From assembly GCF_900099965.1 (NCBI RefSeq), contig NZ_FNDJ01000014.1:186001-250000 (forward strand): DNA of 64,000 bases, given 5' to 3'. The notes under the pieces were generated by a model. The model ran no database searches, was not told where the DNA came from, and saw only the letters and a program-made list of their open reading frames with translations. Every line of letters begins with the position of its first letter. The stretch's first letter is position 1. Position numbers and translations under genes: made by a program. The stretch comes from Nonomuraea jiangxiensis (GTDB lineage: Bacteria; Actinomycetota; Actinomycetes; Streptosporangiales; Streptosporangiaceae). This document shows positions 40,451-47,749 of this stretch, piece after piece.

Positions 40451-41521
40451 ATGACGCTGTTGTATTCGGAGGTTGAGGAGGAGCTGCGGGCGGCCGTGCG
40501 CGGGCTGCTGGCCGACCGGTGCCCGCCCGCCGCGGTGCTGCGCCGCATCGAGTCCGAGCCGGACGGCCGGGGCTCGGCGAGTCCCGTGTACGACCTCGAC
40601 CTGTGGAAGACGCTGGCGGGCGAGATCGGGGTGGCCGGGCTGCTCATCCCGGAGGAGCACGGCGGCGCGGGCGCGTCGGCCAGCGAGGTGGCCGTCGTGC
40701 TGGAGGAGCTGGGCCGGGCGGTGGCGCCGGTGCCGTTCCTCACCAGCTCGGTGATGGCCACCCTGGCGCTGCTGCCGACCGGTGACGCCCTGCTGGGCGA
40801 GCTGGCCGAGGGGCGGAGGACGGCGGCGCTGGCCGTGTCGTTCGCGGCCTCACCGTACCGGCCGGGGCGGGGCGCCTCGGTGCGGCTCGACGGCGGGCGG
40901 TTGTCCGGGAGCGTCACCGGCGTGGCCGGGGCCGACGTGGCGGACGTGCTGCTGGTGCCGGTGGACGGGGATCTCTACGAGGTCACGGGCGGCGGTGTCG
41001 TGGTGGCGCCCTCGCTCGACCTGACCAGGCCGGTGGCCACCGTGACGTTCGAGGCGGCGCAGGCCCGCCGGGTGGGGGCGTGCGACCTGGCCGAGGTGCT
41101 GCTGAGCTCGGCCGGACTGCTGGCGTCCGAGCAGCTCGGCGTGGCCGAGTGGTGCCTCGACACGACGCTCGCCCACGTCAAGGAGCGCCACCAGTTCGCC
41201 CGCCCGATCGGCTCCTTCCAGGCCGTCAAGCACCGCCTGGCCGACCTGTGGCTGGACGTGGTCAGGGCCAGGGCGGCGGCGCGTTCGGCGGTGGCCGACG
41301 GCTCGGCCGTCTCCGTCGCGGTGGCGCAGGCATGGAACGCCGCGGTGGCGGTGCACGCCGCGGAGGAGGCCCTGCAGTTGCATGGAGGGATCGGGATGAC
41401 GTGGGAGCATCCCGTACATCTGTATCTCAAGCGCGCCAAGTCCACTGAGATCGCGCTCGGTACGCCCGGCGACCACCGCGAGGCGCTGGCCTCACTCGTC
41501 GACGTCCCCGGCCCCGAGTGA
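40451..41521 (+). CDS. Acyl-CoA dehydrogenase-like protein (short)
   Basis: 356 residues. It has the N-terminal helical domain (LYSEVEEELRAAVRGLLADR) and IGVAGLLIPEEHGGAGASASEVAVVLEELGRAVAPVPFL, but the middle flavin block is reduced and glycine-rich. The C-terminal domain is good (ERHQFARPIGSFQAVKHRLADLWLDVVRARAAARSA, ALQLHGGIGMTWEHPVHLYLKRAK). The missing parts make it likely to be a subunit of a heteromeric dehydrogenase with the gene before it, as seen in some actinobacterial steroid-side-chain systems. Its 3' end overlaps the convergent TetR gene by 30 nt. Confidence 0.85.
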   Translation: MTLLYSEVEEELRAAVRGLLADRCPPAAVLRRIESEPDGRGSASPVYDLDLWKTLAGEIGVAGLLIPEEHGGAGASASEVAVVLEELGRAVAPVPFLTSSVMATLALLPTGDALLGELAEGRRTAALAVSFAASPYRPGRGASVRLDGGRLSGSVTGVAGADVADVLLVPVDGDLYEVTGGGVVVAPSLDLTRPVATVTFEAAQARRVGACDLAEVLLSSAGLLASEQLGVAEWCLDTTLAHVKERHQFARPIGSFQAVKHRLADLWLDVVRARAAARSAVADGSAVSVAVAQAWNAAVAVHAAEEALQLHGGIGMTWEHPVHLYLKRAKSTEIALGTPGDHREALASLVDVPGPE

Positions 41522-42082
41522 GGCGAGCAGCAGGTCGGCGAAGTGCTTGCCCACCTGGGCGCCGGTCAGCGGGCCCGCCGCGTGGAACCAGGTGCCCAGG
41601 TGGTGCACCGAGCCGAAGAAGTAGTCCACGACCAGCTCGGCGGGGACCCGGTCGCTGAAGATGCCGGTGCGCTGCCCCTCGGCCACGAGCCCGCGGAAGC
41701 GCTCGTGGTAGCGGCGGCGCTCGGCGCGTACGGTCTTCTGGGTCTCCGGGGCGAGCAGGTGCATCGACCTGAAGAAGATCTTGGAGTCGTCGAGGTTCGC
41801 GGTCGTGGTCTCCACGACGTCGGCCGCGGCCCGGTGCAGGCGCTGCTTCAGGGTGCCGGGGCCGTCGGCGATCTGCGCCAGCCGCTCCGTCTGCATGCGA
41901 AGCACCCGGGCGTAGATCTCGTGCAGTAGATCGTCCTTTGAGTCGAAATAGTGGTACATGGCGCCCTTGGTGACGCCTGCTGACACCACGATTTCCTGCA
42001 CTGAGGTGCCCTCGAAGCCACGTTCGGCGAAAAGCCGGGTCGCCTCGGCGAGCAGCCGCTGCCTGACCGGTTCTTCTTTCAC
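41492..42082 (-). CDS. TetR-family regulator, predicted repressor of the acyl-CoA dehydrogenase operon
   Basis: 196 residues from GTG 42082. RQRLLAEATRLFAERGFEGTSVQEIVVSAGVTKGAMYHYFDSKDDLLHEIYARV is a classic helix-turn-helix of the type with TKGAMYHYF. AAGGGGGAG lies just before GTG 42082. ATG 42106 is an alternative start, but it abuts a TATGCT -10 box, so the predicted RNA would start after it. Convergent with the operon it is thought to control, and matching operators sit before both. Confidence 0.85.
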   Translation of the reverse strand: MKEEPVRQRLLAEATRLFAERGFEGTSVQEIVVSAGVTKGAMYHYFDSKDDLLHEIYARVLRMQTERLAQIADGPGTLKQRLHRAAADVVETTTANLDDSKIFFRSMHLLAPETQKTVRAERRRYHERFRGLVAEGQRTGIFSDRVPAELVVDYFFGSVHHLGTWFHAAGPLTGAQVGKHFADLLLASLGAGDVDE

Positions 42083-42111
42083 ATGCTCCCCCTTGTCACC
42101 CGCCATAGCAT

Positions 42112-42125
42112 ACCGACTGGTCGGT
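42112..42125 (-). promoter_or_regulatory. TetR operator at its own promoter
   Basis: ACCGACTGGTCGGT is a 6-2-6 palindrome. Its first base is shared with the minus-strand TATGCT -10 box. It matches 37975-37988 in 12 of 14 positions and, with the preceding CAT, in 15 of 17. Confidence 0.7.
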
Positions 42126-42267
42126 CGATCCTCATTTGGTGGTCTTGCAGGTACTAATTACGTCACCTTAGGCTCGCCTTGGTTGAGGAGCGGGTATCTC
42201 TTGACCGGCGAGGGATCTTCGGCGTGGCAGATCCCGGAACACACCTACTCATTTCGGGGAGTTTGCC

Positions 42268-43035
42268 GTGCCCGGTGGCTCTATCTACGTGAAGCAGGAC
42301 GAAAAGTACACAGGGTCATCCCCGCAGTGGTGGTACGAGAAGTTCTGGCGCGAAGACGCGCAGAAGCGGCGCAGGTCACGGTACGTCAAGGCCGGAGTGG
42401 GCTTCGTGATCGGGGTCGCGGTCGCGCTCAGGTTCGGCCTCACGGGCGGTGCCGTGCTGATCGGCCTGCTGCTCGCCGGCCTCGTCGCCGGGGGTGACTG
42501 GTACTACCACTGGCGCTCCTTCCAGGCGACCGCGGTCTGGCGCGGCGCGCGCCAGGGTGAGGCGATCACCGGCAGGATGCTGCGCAGGTCGCTCGGCCGG
42601 CAGGGTTACACCGTGCTCGACGGCCGCGCCATCCGCGGTCAGGCCTCGATCGACCACCTGATCATCGGTCCCGGTGGCGTGTGGATCGTGGACAACGAGT
42701 CCTGGAGCCCCGACACCGAGATCGCGGTCTACGCCGGCCGGCTGTTCTTCGGCGAGAAATACGGCACCAAGGACGTCAAACCGCTGGTGGAGACCGCCGA
42801 GGCGTTCGCCGAGCTGCTCTCGCGCGAGACCGGGGTCCCGGTGACGATCACGCCCATGTTCGCCGTGCACTGCGGGCTGCTGCCCAGGGGTGGCGTCGTG
42901 AGCGCCGAAGGGGTCACGCTGGTCAAGCCGCGGCTGGTGGCCAAGCTGATCAAGGCGGCCGACGGCGACGTGCTCACCGGCGAGCAGATCGAGCTGCTGG
43001 CGCGCACCGCGGCCAGGGAGCTCCAGCGAGCCTGA
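42268..43035 (+). CDS. NERD-domain membrane protein
   Basis: 255 residues from GTG 42268. Two membrane helices (GVGFVIGVAVALRFGL and GAVLIGLLLAGLVAGG) follow a charged N-terminus. The nuclease-related domain (NERD) then shows GEAITGRMLRRSLGRQGYTVLDGRAIRG, SIDHLIIGPGGVWIVDNESWSP with the Asp of the D-x-(E/Q)-x-K-like core (here DNESW, so the Lys is not at the usual place). Actinobacterial stand-alone NERD proteins are of unknown function; DNA processing is usual for the fold. Confidence 0.85.
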   Translation: MPGGSIYVKQDEKYTGSSPQWWYEKFWREDAQKRRRSRYVKAGVGFVIGVAVALRFGLTGGAVLIGLLLAGLVAGGDWYYHWRSFQATAVWRGARQGEAITGRMLRRSLGRQGYTVLDGRAIRGQASIDHLIIGPGGVWIVDNESWSPDTEIAVYAGRLFFGEKYGTKDVKPLVETAEAFAELLSRETGVPVTITPMFAVHCGLLPRGGVVSAEGVTLVKPRLVAKLIKAADGDVLTGEQIELLARTAARELQRA

Positions 43036-43045
43036 CCTTCCGATC

Positions 43046-44419
43046 TCAGGCCAGTGTCTCGATGAAGGCGGTGAGCTGGGCGACGTTGCGGCACTCGGAC
43101 ATCGGCACGACCGTGCCGTAGTCGCTCGCGACCGAGTCGCCGGTGTCCCACTGCTGCCTCGGCTCCGGATTGAGCCAGTACGCGTGCCGCGACCGCGACA
43201 CCAGCGACCTGAGCACGTCCAGGGCGGGCGGCTGGTAGTTGGAGCGGGCGTCACCGAGGATCAGCAGCGAGGTCCTGGGCCCGATGGCGTCGGCGTACCG
43301 CTCGGCGAAGCGTTCCAGCGAGTGGCCGTAGTTGGTACGGCCGAAGCGCACCATGTCGGCCTCGTTCGCCAGCCTGGTCATGGCCTCGACCACGTCGGCC
43401 CCCGGGACGAAGAACCGGGTGATCTCGTCCACCGTGTCCACGAAGCCGAACGCCCGTACCTTCGTGAACTGCTCCCGCAGCGCGTACGTGAGCAGCAGCG
43501 TGAAGTGCGCGAACGACGAGACCGAGTCGCTGGTGTCGCAGAGGATGACCAGCTCGGGCTTGTGCGGCCGGGGCGGCTTGAAGTGGGTGGTCAGCGGCAC
43601 GCCGCCGCTCTGCAGCGAGGCCCGCATCGTCCGGCGGAAGTCGAGCCGGCCGCGCCGGCCCTTCCTGTGCTTGATCGTCAGCCGCGCGGCCAGCCGCCTG
43701 GCCAGCGGGTACACCTCCCTGCGCAGCCTGGCCAGATCCGCCTTCGTGACGCGCAGGAAGTCGATCTGGTCGAGCGGCGGGCGTACGGCGGAGCGGGCGA
43801 TGCGCTCGACGCCGGAGTCCTCGGCGATGCGGCGGCGCACGTCGGTGGTCACCGCCTCCTCGAAGCGCCGGATGCCGTCGTTGACCCGCTGGCGAACGGT
43901 CTTCTCCGCCAGGCCGCCGCGTTCCCGGCCGGCCAGCACGTTGTTCAGGATGCGGGCCATGAGCGTCTCGGGGGACAGGGCGCGCATGACGCTGTAGGAG
44001 AACCAGTTCTGCCGGCCGGGACCGGCCGGCTGGCGGCCGAAGCGCTCGACCATCGCCCGGGCGAACTCGCGCAGCTCCAGGTCGGTGCCGCCGCTCAGGA
44101 GGCCGGCGAGGTGGTCGCGGAGTTCGGGCAGCTCGGCCTGCTCGGGATCGATCCTCCGCTCCGGGCGTTCGGCGTGCATGCCGCTGGTCGCCGCCGGGAA
44201 CCACAGGTCGAACAGCACGTCGAACCCCGGCCGGTACGCGGGCTTCTTCACCAGCGTCGCCGCGTAGGCCGCGCGCAACGACTCCCGCTCGCTCAGCTCG
44301 ATCACCCGCAGCGCCCGCGCCGCGTCCAGCCCCTCGGCGAGCGAGACCGGCACCCCCGCCTCGCGCAACGCGTGTACGAACCCGACATGCCGATCGACCA
44401 GCGACATCCGCTCAGGCAT
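43046..44419 (-). CDS. VWA-domain protein, CoxE-like
   Basis: 457 residues. The MIDAS motif is VILCDTSDSVSSFAHF (DxSxS), followed by the Thr in GRTNYGHSLERF and the Asp in LLILGDARSN. The N-terminal half is helical and Arg-rich. These proteins act with a MoxR AAA+ ATPase as chaperones or insertases, for example for CO dehydrogenase cofactor in coxD/coxE. Here no cox genes are near, so the client is unknown. Start overlaps the MoxR stop by 8 nt. Confidence 0.9.
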   Translation of the reverse strand: MPERMSLVDRHVGFVHALREAGVPVSLAEGLDAARALRVIELSERESLRAAYAATLVKKPAYRPGFDVLFDLWFPAATSGMHAERPERRIDPEQAELPELRDHLAGLLSGGTDLELREFARAMVERFGRQPAGPGRQNWFSYSVMRALSPETLMARILNNVLAGRERGGLAEKTVRQRVNDGIRRFEEAVTTDVRRRIAEDSGVERIARSAVRPPLDQIDFLRVTKADLARLRREVYPLARRLAARLTIKHRKGRRGRLDFRRTMRASLQSGGVPLTTHFKPPRPHKPELVILCDTSDSVSSFAHFTLLLTYALREQFTKVRAFGFVDTVDEITRFFVPGADVVEAMTRLANEADMVRFGRTNYGHSLERFAERYADAIGPRTSLLILGDARSNYQPPALDVLRSLVSRSRHAYWLNPEPRQQWDTGDSVASDYGTVVPMSECRNVAQLTAFIETLA

Positions 44420-45251
44420 CCGGCAGCCCCAGCTCCTTGATCACCCGCGTCTGGTCGGAGGCGTGCTTGAGCACCACGCCCAGCGTGCCCGCCACCGTGG
44501 CCTCGTCCAGCTCCTGGCGCCCGAGGGCCAGCAGCGTGTTCGCCCAGTCCACGGTCTCGGCGACCGACGGCGCCTTCTTCAGCTCCAGTGCCCGCAGCGT
44601 GGCCACTGTCCTCGCGAGCTGCTCGGCGAGGTCGGCCCGCAGGGTCGGCACCTGGGCGAGCACGATGTCGCGCTCGCGCTCGGGGGTCGGGTATTGGATG
44701 TGCAGGTAGAGGCAGCGCCGCTTGAGCGCCTCCGACAGCTCACGGGTCGCGTTGGAGGTCAGCACCACGTACGGCCGGCGCGTCGCGGCGATCGTGCCCA
44801 GCTCCGGGATCGTCACCTGGAAGTCGGACAGCAGCTCCAGCAGCAGGCCCTCGACCTCGACGTCCGCCTTGTCGGTCTCGTCGATGAGCAGCACGGTGGG
44901 GGTCGTGGCCCTGACCGCCTTGAGCAGTGGCCGCTCCAGCAGGAACTCCTCGCTGAAGATGTCGTCGTCGACGCTGGTGGCCTGGATGCGCAGGAGCTGC
45001 TTCTTGTAGTTCCACTCGTACAGCGCCCTGGCCTCGTCGAGGCCCTCGTAGCACTGCAACCTGATCAGCTCCGCGCCGGTGGCCTGGGCCACCGCCTTGG
45101 CGAGCTGCGTCTTCCCGACCCCCGCCGGACCCTCGACCAGCAGCGGCTTGCCCAGCGCGGCGGCCAGGAACACCGAGGTGGAGATGGCGTCGTCGGAGAG
45201 GTAATCCACGGCGGCGAGCCGCTCCGTCACGTCGGCGGGCGAGTCGAACAT
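44412..45251 (-). CDS. MoxR-family AAA+ ATPase
   Basis: 279 residues. Walker A is LLVEGPAGVGKTQLAKAVA, Walker B VLLIDETDKAD, sensor 1 VVLTSNATREL with the arginine finger region SEALKRRCLYLHI. Short AAA+ of the MoxR/CoxD branch. It forms an overlapping pair with the VWA protein. The gene is divergent from tRNA-Lys. Confidence 0.92.
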   Translation of the reverse strand: MFDSPADVTERLAAVDYLSDDAISTSVFLAAALGKPLLVEGPAGVGKTQLAKAVAQATGAELIRLQCYEGLDEARALYEWNYKKQLLRIQATSVDDDIFSEEFLLERPLLKAVRATTPTVLLIDETDKADVEVEGLLLELLSDFQVTIPELGTIAATRRPYVVLTSNATRELSEALKRRCLYLHIQYPTPERERDIVLAQVPTLRADLAEQLARTVATLRALELKKAPSVAETVDWANTLLALGRQELDEATVAGTLGVVLKHASDQTRVIKELGLPDA

Positions 45252-45334
45252 CGATGCTCCTGTCTGCTGGCCGAACTTTATTCTAGCGGCAGGAGCCCGA
45301 TCGATACCGATTCGCCTCGGATGAGGATCACCGG

Positions 45335-45340
45335 TATATT
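45335..45340 (+). promoter_or_regulatory. -10 box of the tRNA-Lys gene
   Basis: TATATT ends 11 nt before the mature tRNA start. TTCGCC about 18 bp upstream is a weak -35 candidate. Confidence 0.5.
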
Positions 45341-45351
45341 CCTCTCTGCAA

Positions 45352-45428
45352 GCGCCGCTAGCTCAGTTGGTCAGAGCAGCTGACTCTTAATCAGCGGGTC
45401 CGGGGTTCGAGTCCCTGGCGGCGCACCA
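45352..45428 (+). tRNA. tRNA-Lys (anticodon CTT)
   Basis: Acceptor GCGCCGC pairs with GCGGCGC. The D arm has GCTCAGTTGGTCAGAGC, the anticodon stem GCTGA/TCAGC holds CTCTTAA, the T arm is CCGGGGTTCGAGTCCCTGG, and CCA is encoded. Cloverleaf pairing is complete. Confidence 0.96.
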
Positions 45429-45431
45429 CAC

Positions 45432-45474
45432 AGAAACCCTAGCTCGGTGTAGTGAGCTGGGGTTTCTCGGTTTT
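45432..45474 (+). terminator. Intrinsic terminator of tRNA-Lys
   Basis: AGAAACCCTAGCTC (45432-45445) and GAGCTGGGGTTTCT (45454-45467) pair over 14 bp with one G-T, followed by CGG and TTTT. The next 240 bp (to 45712) hold no recognisable gene. Confidence 0.8.
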
Positions 45475-45712
45475 AAGAGGCTCCGGCCGCGTTGAGGTCC
45501 TCCCGCGGTTGCTCGCCGGACGCTCGGGCCCGCTGCTGCTGCCCCGTTCATGGGCCGTGGGTTATGAGAGCTCGAGGGCCCGTGGAACCCCGCCCACCCG
45601 GCGCGACAGCCGGGCACCCACGCTGACCACAGCGAGAAAATCGACCCCCAGCCGAACCTCTCAGCCGACCAACTCAAGGTCGAGAAAGATCGAGGCTAGC
45701 GCACACCCTCGA

Positions 45713-45879
45713 CTCCACGACCTTCATCGACTACCCCACCAAGCTTCTGCACGACGTGCCCGGGGAGATTTCCTGATTTTGGACGGGCACCCTGCCCACC
45801 GGTCCGCCGAGACGAAAGCGTTCATCAGGAGACCAAAAGGCGGTTGACGCTGTTCTTCCTGCCCCCGTATTCGCCCGAG
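45713..45879 (+). pseudogene. IS630-family transposase remnant
   Basis: Three frames are needed to read FIDYPTKLLHDVPGE, then FLILDGHPAHRSAETKAFI, then LTLFFLPPYSPE, which are consecutive blocks of the IS630 DDE domain (the second Asp is in LDGHPAH). It is cut after PYSPE, before the final Glu, and neither insertion-sequence ends nor an N-terminal part remain. At least two frameshifts. Confidence 0.75.
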
Positions 45880-45896
45880 TTTCTCCTAGTAACCGT

Positions 45897-46382
45897 TCAT
45901 GCCGTCTCGGGCGGCCAAAGTTGCACTCGATAGAGATCGACCTGGACGATGTCGGCGGGGAAGTCGGGTTCCTCGGTGTTGGACAGGACTCTGTTCAGCA
46001 CTCGAGCCGACCAGGCGCTGTCGCGCTCGCCCGTGTCGAACTCTAGGTACTCGTCCCACTCCTCCGCGAAATGCTGAGCGATGCCGATCCGGCCTGTGCG
46101 CAGTTGGAGACCGCCTTCCCACAGGCGATCCCAGGAGGGGAGCGGGACCGGCTTGGTGTCCCAGAGTTCGTAGCGAACGTGGATGGGACCGCCAGGGGCG
46201 ACGGCGCTGGTGATGTCGACGCCGTTGGGACCTGCTCCGATCCTGGGGAGCGTCCATCTGCCCAGGAACTCCCCTGGCCGGGGGCTGCCTGTTGGCACGC
46301 CGTCCTCCACCTGAGTGACGAGAAAATTTGAGCCCTGGTGGATGCGCAGGCTGTCGTGAGCGCTCCTGCGAAGGACTGCCAT
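45897..46382 (-). CDS. Hypothetical protein, possible immunity partner of the NucA/NucB nuclease
   Basis: 161 residues from ATG 46382, with AGGAAGG 8 nt upstream. No known domain. It is Trp-, Asp- and Glu-rich (VRYELWDTKPVPLPSWD, AEEWDEYLEFDTGERDSAW), has no signal peptide and looks cytosolic and acidic, as immunity proteins often are. It lies 69 nt downstream of the nuclease gene in the same direction, but a strong hairpin lies between. Partner role is inference from order only. Confidence 0.6.
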   Translation of the reverse strand: MAVLRRSAHDSLRIHQGSNFLVTQVEDGVPTGSPRPGEFLGRWTLPRIGAGPNGVDITSAVAPGGPIHVRYELWDTKPVPLPSWDRLWEGGLQLRTGRIGIAQHFAEEWDEYLEFDTGERDSAWSARVLNRVLSNTEEPDFPADIVQVDLYRVQLWPPETA

Positions 46383-46413
46383 GAGGGTCGCCTTCCTGCC
46401 GTCGGGGGAGAGA

Positions 46414-46442
46414 CCCCGGCGCGTGTCGCGCACGCGCCGGGG
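46414..46442 (-). terminator. Hairpin between the nuclease and the hypothetical gene
   Basis: CCCCGGCGCGTG and CACGCGCCGGGG form a perfect 12-bp stem with a TCGCG loop, 9 nt past the nuclease stop. Confidence 0.65.
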
Positions 46443-46451
46443 CGTTCGGGG

Positions 46452-46847
46452 TCAGTCGGACAAGTGGATATAGAACCGGTCGCTCTGGATCACTCGGTTG
46501 TTCTGGTACCAGGCGCCGAGCACGTTTCCGTGCGCATTATTCTGCGGGGCGTTAATCGGCAGCACGGAGAAGTTGTTTTTCGGCTTGGCGTTACTGGCTC
46601 CCTGCTCTGCGCTGGCGAACGGGAACTCGTCGCACTGTTTGCCTTCTCGCTCCGCGGCGGTGAACTCGATTCTGCACGCCGCGTCGGTGATGCCCCGACT
46701 GCCGGGGATGTCGGCGCTGTATTTGACCCTACGAAGCCAATTGCCCCAGCCGTACCGCTCGCCGGGAACGGTGACGCTGAACAAGGTGGTGTAGTACCCA
46801 TCCGACACGTACCTCAGATCACGCACGCCATTCAGCCCCCATCCCAC
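46452..46847 (-). CDS. NucA/NucB-type deoxyribonuclease domain protein
   Basis: 131 residues from GTG 46847. The block CRIEFTAAEREGKQCDEFPFASAEQGAS is the NucA/NucB signature (CDEYPFAS), followed by NNFSVLPINAPQNNAHGNVLGAWY and RVIQSDRFYIHLSD. Secreted members degrade DNA or serve as toxin tips. Here there is no signal peptide or delivery domain; the N-terminus begins abruptly within LRYVSDGYYTTLFSVTVPGERYG, which in longer relatives is preceded by other sequence. So it may be a truncated toxin tip. Codon bias is weaker than in the core genome. Confidence 0.7.
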   Translation of the reverse strand: MGWGLNGVRDLRYVSDGYYTTLFSVTVPGERYGWGNWLRRVKYSADIPGSRGITDAACRIEFTAAEREGKQCDEFPFASAEQGASNAKPKNNFSVLPINAPQNNAHGNVLGAWYQNNRVIQSDRFYIHLSD

Positions 46848-46856
46848 ACTGACCGC

Positions 46857-47028
46857 TCACCCTCCATGAGCAGACAGTTCGCGGAGGGCGCCGCTGCACC
46901 CGTATCCCCGGAACTCGATGATCTGCAGCCAGTCGTCGGTCGGCGCCTACGCGCTGCGCCAGTTCGTCGAGTTCCAGCCGGTCGACCCACACCGCGCTGA
47001 ATTCCGTGGCGAGCGCGTAACTGTGCAA
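46857..47028 (-). pseudogene. Frameshifted hypothetical gene
   Basis: Frame one reads HSYALATEFSAVWVDRLELDELAQRV; after a one-base shift frame two reads DDWLQIIEFRGYGCSGALREL and stops at 46857. Both halves have strong GC3, so they were one gene. It ends 9 nt before the nuclease start. No family recognised. Confidence 0.5.
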
Positions 47029-47077
47029 CCGGTGTCACCGATACTCCGATCGTCGCATGTCGCGCCTTTCATACGGG

Positions 47078-47104
47078 GGCCGCCGGACTGAAGGTCCGGC
47101 GGCC
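47078..47104 (-). terminator. Hairpin after the second nuclease remnant
   Basis: GGCCGCCGGAC and GTCCGGCGGCC form a perfect 11-bp stem with a TGAAG loop, 8 nt past a minus-strand stop at 47113. Confidence 0.6.
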
Positions 47105-47112
47105 AGGTTTCG

Positions 47113-47255
47113 CTAGTTGATCAGAAGCCAGTACGGGTCGCCGGACCGGACACGGTACCGAGGAAGAAGATGTTGAGTTCCGAACCTGCCAGCTGATTCT
47201 GCTTGGCGTTGAGCGCCTTGACAGAGAAGTTGTTGCTGCCGTTGGTCTCATGGAC
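47113..47255 (-). pseudogene. Second NucA/NucB nuclease tail, frameshifted
   Basis: NGSNNFSVKALNAKQNQLAGSEL aligns with NNFSVLPINAPQNNAHGNVL of the neighbouring nuclease. After a frame change, YRVRSGDPYWLLIN and a stop align with its RVIQSDRFYIHLSD end. Only the last 45 or so residues remain. Confidence 0.6.
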
Positions 47256-47420
47256 GTAAGCAAGCATCGGCAGGCCGGGATCCGCGCGCCGGATCTCCAG
47301 TGCGGCCCTGATGTCCTCGTCGCGGAAGACGACGGCAGCCGGACGGTAGCACCGTGAACCCCGCACCGACGAGAACGTCTCCGGGCATCGAGATGGTGTC
47401 ATCGATCACGACCAGCCCAC
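47256..47420 (-). pseudogene. Response-regulator receiver-domain remnant
   Basis: VFRDEDIRAALEIRRADPGLPMLAYV matches the segment after the phospho-Asp in NarL/LuxR-type regulators (usually TFRDEGLRAALEIRRRHPGLPVLVLSQYV). GGLVVIDDTISMPGDVLVGAGF upstream, in a different frame, fits the receiver start. It runs directly into the nuclease remnant. Confidence 0.45.
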
Positions 47421-47530
47421 CCTGTGGCAGCAATTTGGTGAATGTCGGCAGCCCTGCCAGTTTCCGGTGCCGTCCCGCACTGCCATCGTGGTGCACCGCC
47501 ACCTCTTGAAACGGACAGGAAGAGATCGAC

Positions 47531-47749
47531 ATGGCAGGAACTCCCGTCACGGTCATCGGTATGGGGCCGACGGGCCGGGCGCCGGCCGCGGCCCTAGTGA
47601 ACGACCCCACGACCATCTGGAACCGCACCCCGGGCAAGGCGTACGACGTCGGGCTGCTCGGGATCAGGTGGTCGACGTTCAACGGGTTCATGCACGCCGC
47701 GGCGCCCATGGACAGTGAGAAGATCGCGGCCAGGGCGGTCAGCGCATGA
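47531..47749 (+). pseudogene. Internally deleted NAD(P)-dependent reductase (imine reductase-like)
   Basis: 72 codons. The first 35 read TPVTVIGMGPTGRAPAAALV (GxGxxG) and TTIWNRTPGKA, the N-terminus of imine reductase-like enzymes. The text then jumps to YDVGLLGIRWSTFNGFMHAAAPMDSEKIAA, from the C-terminal dimer domain. About 200 residues of the normal 290 are missing, with the frame kept. It retains an AGGAAGAG Shine-Dalgarno and overlaps the next gene as ATGA. Confidence 0.75.

Noticed and set aside
45418..45428. tRNA-Lys 3' end as an integration attachment site
   Set aside because: No second copy of the tRNA end and no integrase gene were seen inside the window.
45452..45847. Single intact gene after tRNA-Lys
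   Set aside because: Only the last part resembles IS630 transposase, and adjacent blocks of the same domain are in other frames, so it is a remnant.
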